Assembly (NCBI GenBank): GCA_016779265.1
Contig: JADHNY010000006.1
Span: forward strand, 1 to 64,000
Origin: Pirellulales bacterium
GTDB lineage: Bacteria > Planctomycetota > Planctomycetia > Pirellulales > UBA1268
DNA length: 64,000 bases
Reading direction: 5' to 3'
Of the stretch, positions 9,858 to 19,900 are shown piece by piece. The position numbers were made by a program, and so were the translations under genes. Positions within the stretch are counted from its first letter, which is position 1; every line of letters begins with the position of its first letter. The notes under the pieces are model-generated. The model saw only the letters and a list, made by a program, of their open reading frames with translations. It was not told where the DNA came from and did no database searches.

Positions 9858-10967
9858 ATGTCTTGGGCTTCGCACAGATTCCTTGCCGGTCTGCTTTCAC
9901 GTCGTATCCGACGCGTCACAACTCCCGCCGCCTGCTGCCTGGCCGTGGCCCTCGGCGGACACGCCGCGATGGCCGACACGCCTTTGTCTCGTGATTTCAT
10001 GGGTTCGGGCATGCACGCGTTTCATGCCGGTAGCTATCAGCGGAGCATCGACGACCTGACCGCAGCCATCGACGCCGGTAGCCAGGATCCACGGGCCTAC
10101 TACTTCCGTGCTCTCGCGTTGCTGCGACAGGGCCGCGAAGACGACGCCATTGCCGACATGCAAGAAGGCGCCCTGCTCGAATCGGGTGGTCCAGGTGGTG
10201 TTGTCGTGGGACGCTCACTGGAACGTGTCCAGGGCCGTGATCGCTTGCTGCTCGAACAGTATCGCCGTCGTGCCCTGATTGAGCAGCAGGCTCGCGATCA
10301 GCGTCGCATCGAAGAGCGGTACACCGAGATGATTGAGAGCGAGCCAGAGCGGCTCCGGCAGCGGCGACCAGAGGCGTTTGTGCCCCCCGCAGCCGGCTCC
10401 ACACCATCTCCGGCTTCCGCAACACCAGCTCCTGCAGCGGCCACGCCAAATGATGATCCGTTTGCTCCTCCGGCCAACGGCTCTGGGGCACCAGCGGCAA
10501 CGCCAGGTGACGATCCTTTCGGCACACCAAGTGATGATCCGTTTGCACCGTCCAGCCCTGCAGGCGGCGATGACCCGTTCGGCGGATCAGGCGACGACCC
10601 GTTTGGTGCTGGTTCCAACAGCGATGACATGGAAGATGCTGATCCGTTCGGCACGTCTCCAGCAGCACCCGCCACGCCTCCCGCTACTGGCGGCTCGTCT
10701 GAGAGTGACGGTCTCTTCGACGACCCGTTTGGCGATGCAACAAGCGGGGACACCCGGCCGCGTGGCAACGGCACCGTGGGCTCACAGGTAGACGCGCAGA
10801 CCGAATCGCTCGCCGCAGAGACCGACGATCGGCTTGATCAGCGTGACGAGCAAGAAGAGATGGAAGCCGCAGCTGCCGGTGATGTCTTCGACCAGCGAGA
10901 CCAGCAGGAAGAACGCGATGCCGCTGCAGGCGAAGGGGCTCCGCTTGTTGAGCCGATCTTCGAGTAG
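9858..10967 (+). CDS. Predicted exported TPR-like protein with DDPF repeats
   Basis: ATG 9858 with upstream GGAG; signal peptide (LAVALGGHAAMADT); TPR-like segment (FHAGSYQRSIDDLTAAIDAGSQDPRAYYFRALALLRQGREDDAIADMQEG); C-terminal DPF-repeat region. Confidence 0.65.
   Translation: MSWASHRFLAGLLSRRIRRVTTPAACCLAVALGGHAAMADTPLSRDFMGSGMHAFHAGSYQRSIDDLTAAIDAGSQDPRAYYFRALALLRQGREDDAIADMQEGALLESGGPGGVVVGRSLERVQGRDRLLLEQYRRRALIEQQARDQRRIEERYTEMIESEPERLRQRRPEAFVPPAAGSTPSPASATPAPAAATPNDDPFAPPANGSGAPAATPGDDPFGTPSDDPFAPSSPAGGDDPFGGSGDDPFGAGSNSDDMEDADPFGTSPAAPATPPATGGSSESDGLFDDPFGDATSGDTRPRGNGTVGSQVDAQTESLAAETDDRLDQRDEQEEMEAAAAGDVFDQRDQQEERDAAAGEGAPLVEPIFE
10452..10731 (+). repeat. Region encoding seven DPF-type repeats (six DDPF, one ADPF)
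   Basis: Translation reads NDDPFAPP..GDDPFGTPSDDPFAPS..GDDPFGGSGDDPFGAG..ADPFGTS..FDDPFGDA. Confidence 0.9.
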
Positions 10968-11024
10968 CTCGCCACCGAGGAGTCACTCGTCGAGCAGCCA
11001 CGCATCGAGGCATTGCAGCGAACG

Positions 11025-12386
11025 CTATGTCCCAACGGCGGAGAGGGCCGCGCTGGCTCGCGCCACCGCCGCCTGAGCCGCTTCCACCGTGTCGGCTTCG
11101 GCCACAATCCGCACGATCGGCTCTGTGTTGCTCGCCCTGACGAGCACCCATGTCGCCTCCTCATCGAGCCGTAGGCCATCGAGCCGTGACGCGGAGGCCG
11201 CTGGGAAGGCCGCCTCAATCCTGTCGAAAGCCGCCGCCAGACCAGGCCCTCGGGCATCAGCCCCGAGTTCCACCTTGGTCTTGAGCATCGCCCGCGTCGG
11301 CAATGCTGACGCCAGGCTCTCGACCGACTGGAGGTTTCCGCCTGCACACATCCGCTCGAGCACAAGCGCCATGCCGACGATGCTGTCCCGGACCAGCACA
11401 ACCCGCGGGTCGATCACACCGCCGTTGCCTTCACCACCGATGACCGCATCCGTTGCGAGCATGCGGTCCACAACATTGGCCTCGCCCACCGCCGACACGC
11501 TGCAGTCGACTCCATGCTTTGCCGCCACAGCCGCGGTCATCCCGCTTGTGGAACAGTTGACCACCACGGGCCCTGGCGTCTGTGCCAACACCGCCTCAAC
11601 GGCCAAAGGAAGAGTGGCCTCCTCACCAATGAAGCGGCCTTCCGCCGTGGCCACCGCGAGCCGGTCGGCGTCGGGATCCTGAAAGAATCCCACATCCGCT
11701 CCAGCCGCAGCGATCTGCGGCAACATTCCGGAAAGGTTCTCTTCGGTGGGCTCCGGTGTGTGTTCAAACAGGCCGTCTGGCGTACCACCGGCGATCGTGG
11801 CCTCACAGCCGAGCGCCTCAAACAGGAGTCGAGCAGCGCAGCTTCCTGCACCGTGACCAGCATCCAGCCAGACCCGTGGCCGCACGCGTCGAATCGCGTC
11901 CACATCGACCCGTGCCAACACCCTAGCAACATGCGTGGCCGCTCCATCGACTTCACGGAGTGTCCCTGGCTCTGCCGCCACAACCGGCGGCGACGGCTGC
12001 TGGAATCGTTCCAGGACACGACGGCCAGCCTCGGCGGTCAGCACGCGTCCGGCAGCTGAGAAGAGTTTCATGCCGTTGTACTGAGGCGGATTGTGGCTGG
12101 CCGAAATCTGAATCCCACCAGCTGCTCCGTACTCCTGCACAAGAATCCCCACTGTTGGCGTCGCAGCGACATCGCCATCGAGGACATCCCGGCCAGCAGC
12201 GACCACTGCGGCGGCAATCGCATCGGCAAACATGCGGCCGCTGGCCCGGCCATCACGGCCAATCACCACCGGACCGGGCGGCAGTGTCGCGAGAAAGGCC
12301 TCGGCATACCGCACAGCAACCTCAGCCGTCAGCGAGGTGCCCACAATGCCCCGCAATCCCGAGACACTCACGATCAGCTCATCCAT
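11025..12386 (-). CDS. glmM: Phosphoglucosamine mutase-type alpha-D-phosphohexomutase
   Basis: Start MDELIVSVSGLRGIVGTSL; active-site ISASHNPPQYNG; DPDADR metal loop; GEGNGGVI sugar loop; RASNTEPIVRIVAEA phosphate-binding C-terminus. Confidence 0.82.
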   Translation of the reverse strand: MDELIVSVSGLRGIVGTSLTAEVAVRYAEAFLATLPPGPVVIGRDGRASGRMFADAIAAAVVAAGRDVLDGDVAATPTVGILVQEYGAAGGIQISASHNPPQYNGMKLFSAAGRVLTAEAGRRVLERFQQPSPPVVAAEPGTLREVDGAATHVARVLARVDVDAIRRVRPRVWLDAGHGAGSCAARLLFEALGCEATIAGGTPDGLFEHTPEPTEENLSGMLPQIAAAGADVGFFQDPDADRLAVATAEGRFIGEEATLPLAVEAVLAQTPGPVVVNCSTSGMTAAVAAKHGVDCSVSAVGEANVVDRMLATDAVIGGEGNGGVIDPRVVLVRDSIVGMALVLERMCAGGNLQSVESLASALPTRAMLKTKVELGADARGPGLAAAFDRIEAAFPAASASRLDGLRLDEEATWVLVRASNTEPIVRIVAEADTVEAAQAAVARASAALSAVGT

Positions 12387-12550
12387 GGGGCCTTCACCTC
12401 TTGTCGTGTGCGACGTCACGCGGGCTGATTCCTTCCACTGAGGATCAGCGCCGACCGCGGTTCCCGCGTGAGGACGGGCGGCAGTATAAACAGGTCCGCA
12501 GAGAGCCAGACACACCATCGCACACCACCAGACACCACGAAGGAGCCCCC

Positions 12551-14416
12551 ATGGCCTCCACGCCAGAGCGACTTGCCGCCGTTGACTCCGCACACGCTGC
12601 CGGCCAGCTGACCGAGCATGCCGCCACAACCATCCGAGACTGGCTCACGCTTCCACAGTTCGCAGCGTTTGCTGACGACCTGGGAGAACGCATCGACCAA
12701 CAGCTTTGGAAAGAGCTCGACGATGCCTACTGGACGGTCATTCCATTCGGCACCGGTGGCCGTCGCGGGACGATGTATCCCGTCGGCTCAAACGCCATCA
12801 ACGACCGCACCATCGGGGAGAGCGCCCAGGGGCTCGCCGACTATGTCACGAGCATCCTCCCGGCCGGCGAAACCCCTACATGTGCGATTGCCTACGACAC
12901 TCGCCATCGCTCCGAACACTTTGCCAAGCTGTGCAGCGAGGTGCTGCTCGCAGCAGGCTTCCAGATTTCATTTCTCCGCGGATTTCGCAGCACTCCCGAA
13001 CTCTCCTACGCCGTGCGGCATACCAACAGCCACTGCGGCATCATGGTGACCGCCAGCCACAACCCTCCAAGTGACAACGCAGTCAAGGTCTACTGGGCCG
13101 GTGGCGTGCAGGTGCTCCCTCCACACGACCGCGGCATCATTGACCGCGTGATGAACGTGGTCGACGTCCAACGGAGCGACTTCGACACCGCCGTTGCTGA
13201 TGGGCGGGTGCGATTTGTGGAAGCAGAGATCGATCCCGCCTTTGTGAAGGCAGTGCTGGAACAGTCGTCACCCGGTAGCCGCGATCTGTCGGTTCTCTAC
13301 ACGCCGTTGCATGGAGTGGGAGCCTCTGCCGTGATCCCGGTACTCGCCGGTGCGGGCTTCACGCGAGTGCGACTTTACGGACCGCAGGAAAAGCCGGACG
13401 GCGACTTTCCTCACGTGCCGGGGCATGTGGCCAATCCAGAGAACCCCGCCGTCTTGCAAGGGGCGATCGAAGAGGCTCAGAGTGTTGGGGATGACCTCGT
13501 GTTGGCGAGCGACCCTGACTGTGACCGGCTTGGTGCCGCCGCAGCACGCTCCCTTGAGCCGGGAAGTCCGTGGGAGACCTTCACGGGCAATCAGATCGGT
13601 GCCTTGCTGGCTGACTGGACACTGGCCACCCGCAGCCGTACCGGCCATGCTGCCCCCACCGATCGTCTGATCACCACGATTGTCACCAGCGGCCTGGTTC
13701 GCCGCATCGCCGAAGCGCACGGCATCCGCGGCATCGACAACCTGCTGGTGGGCTTCAAATGGATTGGGCAGCGGATCGATGCGATTGGGCCCGAGCACTT
13801 CGCCTTCGGCTGCGAAGAATCGCACGGCTACCTCGCCGGCACCCATGTTCGCGATAAGGACGCGGCAGTGGCAGCACTCCTGCTCACAGAGATGGCAGCC
13901 TCGCTGAAGACGGAAGGCCGGACGCTGCATGAGCATCTCGATCGTCTGTTTGCCAAGCATGGATGCCATATGGAACGACAGATATCGGTGTCGCTGCCAG
14001 GAGCTGCAGGCATGGATCGCATGAAAGAGATCATGGCCGGCCTGCGGCAGAGCCCCCCTAGCGAGATTGCCGGCCTGTCCGTCGGCCGCAGCCGCGATTA
14101 TGCGTCCCTGACGGCAACAGCCGCGGATGGCAGCTCCGCCACGATCGATGGCACTGCCGGCGACGTGATGATCTTTGATCTCATCGATCCCACAGCTCCC
14201 GAAGACGCTTCGTGGCAGCCGTCTCCACCGAGCCAGTTTCCCCCCCTGGCGAACGCGGTTGCCGCCCGTCCTTCGGGCACCGAGCCGAAGATCAAGTTCT
14301 ATCTGTTCACCGCCGCCGCCCCGTGTGAGCTGCCGGCCCTCATGGCAACCAAGCAGCGACTGACCGACAGGCTCGACCGCATGGAACGGGAACTTCGGGC
14401 ACTGGTCGGTGTGTAG
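12551..14416 (+). CDS. Phospho-sugar mutase (phosphoglucomutase/phosphomannomutase family)
   Basis: TGGRRGTMYPVG, VTASHNPPSDNAVKVYW, SDPDCDRLG, GCEESHGYL, RPSGTEPKIKFYL. ORF track extends upstream to 11960, but 12551 fits the family N-terminus. Confidence 0.88.
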   Translation: MASTPERLAAVDSAHAAGQLTEHAATTIRDWLTLPQFAAFADDLGERIDQQLWKELDDAYWTVIPFGTGGRRGTMYPVGSNAINDRTIGESAQGLADYVTSILPAGETPTCAIAYDTRHRSEHFAKLCSEVLLAAGFQISFLRGFRSTPELSYAVRHTNSHCGIMVTASHNPPSDNAVKVYWAGGVQVLPPHDRGIIDRVMNVVDVQRSDFDTAVADGRVRFVEAEIDPAFVKAVLEQSSPGSRDLSVLYTPLHGVGASAVIPVLAGAGFTRVRLYGPQEKPDGDFPHVPGHVANPENPAVLQGAIEEAQSVGDDLVLASDPDCDRLGAAAARSLEPGSPWETFTGNQIGALLADWTLATRSRTGHAAPTDRLITTIVTSGLVRRIAEAHGIRGIDNLLVGFKWIGQRIDAIGPEHFAFGCEESHGYLAGTHVRDKDAAVAALLLTEMAASLKTEGRTLHEHLDRLFAKHGCHMERQISVSLPGAAGMDRMKEIMAGLRQSPPSEIAGLSVGRSRDYASLTATAADGSSATIDGTAGDVMIFDLIDPTAPEDASWQPSPPSQFPPLANAVAARPSGTEPKIKFYLFTAAAPCELPALMATKQRLTDRLDRMERELRALVGV

Positions 14417-14465
14417 CCAGTCGACACGCCTGATCTCAGCACCGAGGTCATCGTAGAATCCTCGC

Positions 14466-15920
14466 ATGGATGCTCCTGACACCGATCCCGTGAAGACACC
14501 AGCGATGCCACCGGCACCTGCTGATTCGCAACTGCCTCCGGAACCTGCGTCCGAAAAAGGGGCCGACGCGAGGGAAACACTCCCTTCCGACACCGACCAG
14601 GCGGCCGCCGCACGCGACCGGTCACTGGCAGCCGCCAAGGTCCGTCGTTTTCCCCAGTCGCCCGGCGTCTACCTGATGAAAGACGCCGCGGGCCGCGTTA
14701 TCTACGTCGGCAAGGCGAAGAACCTCCGCAGCCGAGCCGGAAGCTACTTCCTCAAAGCCGCAGCTGAAGAACGCCGCACGGCAGACCTCGTTCGTGAAAT
14801 CCGCGACATCGACTACCTGGAAGCTGACAGCGAGGTCGATGCGCTGCTGATGGAGAGCCGGCTGATCAAGGACGTGCAGCCCCGCTTCAACACTGACCTG
14901 AAAGACGACAAGACATTCCCCTATCTGCAGATCACCACCCGCGAAGATTACCCACGCGTGGAAGTGACCCGCGAACCACGCCGCAAAAACGCAAAGCTCT
15001 ACGGTCCCTTTACCAGCGCCGGTAGTCTGCGGGGCGCGATGGTCGTGCTGCAGCGGATCTTTAAGTTCCGCACCTGCACCCTCGACATTGAAGCAGACGA
15101 CGCCAAGTGGCAGTGGTATCGCCCATGCCTGCTGGCATCGATTGATCAGTGCACCGCACCGTGCAACCTACGCATTTCCAAAGAGGACTACCGGCGAGAC
15201 ATCCTCCGGCTGCGAACATTCCTTGATGGCAATAAACAGCGGGTGATCGATGAGATGCAGCATGACATGCTGCAGGCCTCCGAACGACTGGAGTTCGAGA
15301 AGGCCGCTCGGCTTCGCGACGAAATCAAACTTCTGGAAACACTCGACCAGCGGGGCGACCTCGAGGAACATGCCCAGCCGGAGGTGTTTACCGTCGACCC
15401 AAAGAAGGGGCTCGCCGGCTTGAAGTCCGTCCTCAAGCTTGAGAAACCTCCACGCGTGATCGAGGGTGTCGATATCGCGCACCTCGGAGGCACCGAAACC
15501 GTCGCCAGCCTTGTGCAGTTTATCGACGGCCTTCCGTTCAAACCGGGCTACAAGCGGTATCGGATTCAGAGCGTCGACGGGATCGATGACTTCAAGAGCA
15601 TCCACGAGGTGGTTGCTCGGCGGTTCGCCAGACTTGCCCGCGAGGGGGCTCCGTTCCCCGACATCTTCTTGATCGACGGAGGCAAAGGCCAGCTCTCAGC
15701 TGCAATGGCTGCGCTCGCCGAACTCGAAGTGGAGCCTCCCTGCATCCTCTCACTCGCCAAGCGAGAAGAAGAGGTGTTTCTCCCTGGCCGATCTGAGCCG
15801 CTCCGGATCAGTCGCGACGCCTACTCACTGCGGCTACTTGAGTATGTCCGCGACGAAGCGCACCGGTTTGCCCAGCACTACCACCACCTGCTTCGTCGCA
15901 AACGAACGTTCGAAGAATAA
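14466..15920 (+). CDS. uvrC: Excinuclease ABC subunit C (UvrC), C-terminally short
   Basis: GIY-YIG domain (FPQSPGVYLMKDAAGRVIYVGKAKNLRSRAGSYF), UVR motif (FEKAARLRDEIKLLE), RNase H-like part (DIAHLGG, LIDGGKGQL, RDEAHRFA). Confidence 0.92.
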   Translation: MDAPDTDPVKTPAMPPAPADSQLPPEPASEKGADARETLPSDTDQAAAARDRSLAAAKVRRFPQSPGVYLMKDAAGRVIYVGKAKNLRSRAGSYFLKAAAEERRTADLVREIRDIDYLEADSEVDALLMESRLIKDVQPRFNTDLKDDKTFPYLQITTREDYPRVEVTREPRRKNAKLYGPFTSAGSLRGAMVVLQRIFKFRTCTLDIEADDAKWQWYRPCLLASIDQCTAPCNLRISKEDYRRDILRLRTFLDGNKQRVIDEMQHDMLQASERLEFEKAARLRDEIKLLETLDQRGDLEEHAQPEVFTVDPKKGLAGLKSVLKLEKPPRVIEGVDIAHLGGTETVASLVQFIDGLPFKPGYKRYRIQSVDGIDDFKSIHEVVARRFARLAREGAPFPDIFLIDGGKGQLSAAMAALAELEVEPPCILSLAKREEEVFLPGRSEPLRISRDAYSLRLLEYVRDEAHRFAQHYHHLLRRKRTFEE

Positions 15921-15954
15921 ATCGAACCATCGCAAGGACACTCTGTGGCAATGC

Positions 15955-16320
15955 TCAGGCCTCTGCAATCCACGCCTTGGCTGCCTCGAACTCTTCCAGG
16001 TCGAAGACTTTGACAGTCGCCATCGTGAATGGCTTGCAGATTGTTCCCATCCACTTTTCCCAGCGTGTCTCACCAACCATCGCGATCCGCTCGATGGTCG
16101 TGCAGTGTGTGGCGGCAAAGGCGATGTCGTCCCAGAGAGCCTTCGCATCCCAGCCATGAAAATCGTGAAACCAGACGAGGATGCGGGTCTTTCCGGCTTC
16201 GGCAATGGCGGCGTCCACCAGCGGTACAAACGTCTTGTAGTCTTCGTCGTGGAGGGTGCCGCTGAGTTTCATGCCCACCGTGTGAGCTGGCATATCGGGC
16301 AGCATTTCGATCATGGTCAT
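15955..16320 (-). CDS. SpoIIAA-like/STAS-related protein
   Basis: MTMIEMLPDMPAHTVGMKLSGTLHDEDYKTFVPLVDAAIAEAGKTRILVWFHDFHGWDAKALWDDI... matches the SpoIIAA-like family pattern. Confidence 0.7.
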   Translation of the reverse strand: MTMIEMLPDMPAHTVGMKLSGTLHDEDYKTFVPLVDAAIAEAGKTRILVWFHDFHGWDAKALWDDIAFAATHCTTIERIAMVGETRWEKWMGTICKPFTMATVKVFDLEEFEAAKAWIAEA

Positions 16321-16418
16321 CTCCTTCGAGGTTCGGCAGACGTGACACAGGCATTCTACGCGCCGCATGTCTCGCACTGCGTCTGTGGGAGAAGCCACAC
16401 CGCGTTGCTCAGCTGCTC

Positions 16419-16715
16419 TCAGCAGGCATGTGACATCTCGGCGGTGTCACACAGCAGCGGGAAGATCACACGCGTCGCCGGCCGACCCGATCCAAACCGA
16501 CGGCGTCGCGGAGACTGCTGAACGCGTTCTTCAGCCGCCAGATATCGCTGCAGTCCTGTCACGTCAGCCCGCTGAAACATCTGCTGTGTACCGACATAGA
16601 ACGAGCGGATCAGGCCCTCAGCCCGATACCGTCGCAGACGCTTGAGAGGACAGTACAGCAGTGCCGCCGCATCCGCCGCTGTGAGCAAGTCTTCAGAAAC
16701 AGCCGCGACATCCAT
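16419..16715 (-). CDS. Small MerR/excisionase-like helix-turn-helix protein
   Basis: LLTAADAAALLYCPLKRLRRYRAEGLIRSFYVGTQQMFQRADVTGLQRYL resembles an HTH_17/MerR-type fold. Confidence 0.5.
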   Translation of the reverse strand: MDVAAVSEDLLTAADAAALLYCPLKRLRRYRAEGLIRSFYVGTQQMFQRADVTGLQRYLAAEERVQQSPRRRRFGSGRPATRVIFPLLCDTAEMSHAC

Positions 16716-16974
16716 ACGATCACTCCCCCATCGAGATAAGCACCTTTGCTCATCTACGTCACAGACAGCCGGAGTGTTCGCGGGATCCCTCTTGCAACAG
16801 CAACTGGCTGATTTCATCGCTGCAAAACTGCCGAGCCGATGCGGTTGCTCTCGGCACGGCTATATTTGAAAAAAAGATTCGCTTTAGGCTGATGGAGAAC
16901 GGGAGTTGCCAACACTGGACGAACGCTGGCAGGCCAACGGCCGAGCAGTGACACAACACAGGAAGGCTGTGGGG

Positions 16975-19900
16975 ATGAAAGTTGTGCGGATGAAGGCTGC
17001 GTTGACACCAGCAGCGCCGACCGTACGCCAGGCCACAGTGCTGCGTTCGCAGCCACACGATTCTCGCCAGTTGGCATGTCACACAGCTGCACGCACAGCC
17101 CTGCTCGTGCTTTGTCTCTGCCTGCGTGGAGTGACCGCCCACGCCGTCGAGGCGACTGCAGCCGCCCGGGAGTTTGCCGTCACGATCCTGCCACTGCTGG
17201 AGCAGAAATGCCTGGGCTGTCATGGTGGCGACCCGACTGACATCAAGGGTGAGTACCGAGTCGATAGCCGGGCCCATCTGCTGGCAGGCGGCGAGTCGGG
17301 CGACGCGGCGGTCATCCCCGGCATGCCGGAGCAGGGGTCCCTCCTTGGGGCATTGCGTTGGGACAGCCTGGAGATGCCGCCGAAGGAGAATGACCGACTC
17401 ACGTCTGAGCAGATCGACGCGGTCTCTCGGTGGATTGCGGCAGGCGCCCCATGGCCGGATGCCGAAGAGATCGCGAGCTACCGAGCGGAGGCTCTCCAGG
17501 AGCCATCGACCGCTGCAGGTGTGTTGGTAGCAACCAGTGGCGGCACCAGTGATGCCTGGACGATGCGTCGTTACGCGAAGGAAGACCTCTGGCCCTACCA
17601 GCCAGTGCTTCCACCGACCGAGGCAGAGCTGCACTCACTGCTGCAGGCAACAGGATCGGCGACCGAAGATGTCAGTGATCTCCCAGCGGTGATCGATGCC
17701 TTGGTCACACAACGCATCACGGAAGCCGGCCTACCAACATCCCCCCGCGCCGATGCACGCACATTGATCCGTCGCGCCACCTTTGACCTTCACGGGCTCC
17801 CACCAACACCAGAAGCAATCGCTGCATTCGAACTCGCATACGCCGAGGCTCCTGAGCAGGCCTGGAGTTCGCTGATCGATCGACTGCTCGAGAGTCCTCG
17901 CTACGGCGAACACTGGGGCCGCCACTGGCTCGACGTAACCCGCTATGCCGACACCGGCGGCATGTCGAACGACTACGAACGCTCCAACATGTGGCGGTAT
18001 CGCGACTACGTGATTCGCTCGTTCCACAACGACACGCCCTACAACGAGTTTGTCATCGAACAGATCGCTGGCGATGAACTGGCCGACGCCAGTTGGCGAA
18101 GCCGTACCGGTGGGAGTGAGGCCGATCTCGAGAAGGCCCAGCTGCAGGGCGATTTCACCGCAGAAGAAGCGGAATGGATCGTGGCCACAGGCTTCCTGCG
18201 TCTTGGTCCGTGGGACAACGCGATGGTGGAGGAACAAGAAGCCCGCCAGATCTGGCTCGACGACCTCGTGAACATCACGGGGCAGACCTTCCTCGCCACC
18301 ACCATGCGGTGTGTGAAATGCCACGACCACAAGTTCGACCCGATTCCCACGCGTGACTACTACCGCATGTATGCGGCCTTCTCTGCGACTCACATGGCGG
18401 AACGACCAGCCCCGTTTCTGCCAGAAGAAAACCAGGACGGCTTCACGGCAGGCCGTGAGCACACCCAGCGAATGCTCGACTTCGCCGTGGCGGAAAAAAC
18501 AAAGCTTGTTGAGAAGCGTGAAGCCGCAGCTCGGGAGTGGTTTGAAGAACACGGACTCCCCTACAAGGATGTCGAAGAGCGGAAGCCCCTGCCGGATGAA
18601 GAAAAACCGGCACGAGCTGTTGGCCTTACCTACATCGACGAGGGCCAGCTCAAGGTCCGCGAGCAGGATGAGTGGATCTGGACTCGCCGGCTTGAGCGTT
18701 ACGAGCCGATGGCCCAGAGCGTCTTCAATGCCGCCGCAAGCAAACTTGCCTGGAATGGAGCCCGAGCCCTGAGGATCCGTCGCATCGCTTCGGAGACCGG
18801 CCCACCGGAGTGTCACATCCTCAGCGGCGGCGCTCTCACGGCACCCGCTGATCGTGTCGCCCCGGGTGTGCTCAGTGCCGTGGGACTGCCCGTCACCCAC
18901 GACAGCGAGACACCGTTTCTGCTCACCGACAGCGTTGACGGTCGGCGGCTCGGGCTGGCCCAGTGGATCGCCAGTCCAGACAACTCTCTCGCCACACGGT
19001 CGATCGTGAACCGTCTCTGGCAGTGGCACTTCGGCACCGGCCTCGCAGCCAACGCGAACAACTTCGGCGGAAAAGGTGGCAAGCCCTCACACCCTCAGCT
19101 CCTCGACCTGCTGACGGACAACTTTGTCAGAAATGGCTGGACCTTCAAGCGGATGCATCGGCTGATCATGCAGACAGAGACGTACCAACGGTCGTCTCAC
19201 CCGATCGATGCCGCCCTCAGCGAACTCGAAGATCCCAACAACCGACTGCTCTCCTATTTCCCCACGCGAAGACTGACCGCAGAAGAACTGCGAGACGGCA
19301 TCCTGGAGGTCACTGGTGAACTCCAGCATCGCCTCGGCGGCCTGCCGGTGATGCCCGAGATCAACATGGAAGTGGCCCTGCAGCCACGCATGATTCAGTT
19401 CTCTCTGGCACCGGCGTATCAGCCCTCTGCAGATCCCGATGTCCGTAACAGCCGCAGCATCTACGCCTACCAGGTGCGTGGTCAGGCCGATCCATTTGTG
19501 GAGATGTTTAACCTGCCGTCCCCCAACGAATCGTGTGAACTCCGCGAGTCTGCTTCCGTCACGCCACAGGCCCTGACCCTGCTCAACAGTGACCAGATGA
19601 CAGACCGCTCGATTGCATTCGCGCGTCGTCTCGAGCGTGAAGCCAGCAGCACCTCCGCGCAGATTGACCGAGGGTTTCTGCTGGCGCTCGGCCGCCTACC
19701 AACCGATGTCGAACGCACGCGTCTGGAGTCCTACGTTGCCGACATGACCGAGTATCACCGGCACAATGAGCCGCAGCCGGTGACCTACCCTGTTGAGATC
19801 ACTCGCTCCCTTGTGGAGGAGTTTTCCGGCCAGCCGTTTGAGTACCAAGAAATCCTGCCGACGTTCGAAAACTACACGCCCGACCTCAAGGCTGCCGATG

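Noticed and set aside
11960-12550. 197-codon N-terminal extension of the phospho-sugar mutase ORF
   Set aside because: It overlaps glmM on the opposite strand and is basic, low-quality sequence; start at 12551 fits the family.
13268-14638. 456-aa minus-strand ORF
   Set aside because: Antisense to the phospho-sugar mutase gene.
16829-16856. TGCCGAG...CTCGGCA inverted repeat in the gap before the DUF1549/1553 gene
   Set aside because: 7-bp stem with a 14-nt loop and no T tract; too weak to call as terminator or operator.
17731-19029. 432-aa minus-strand ORF
   Set aside because: Antisense to the DUF1549/1553 gene.
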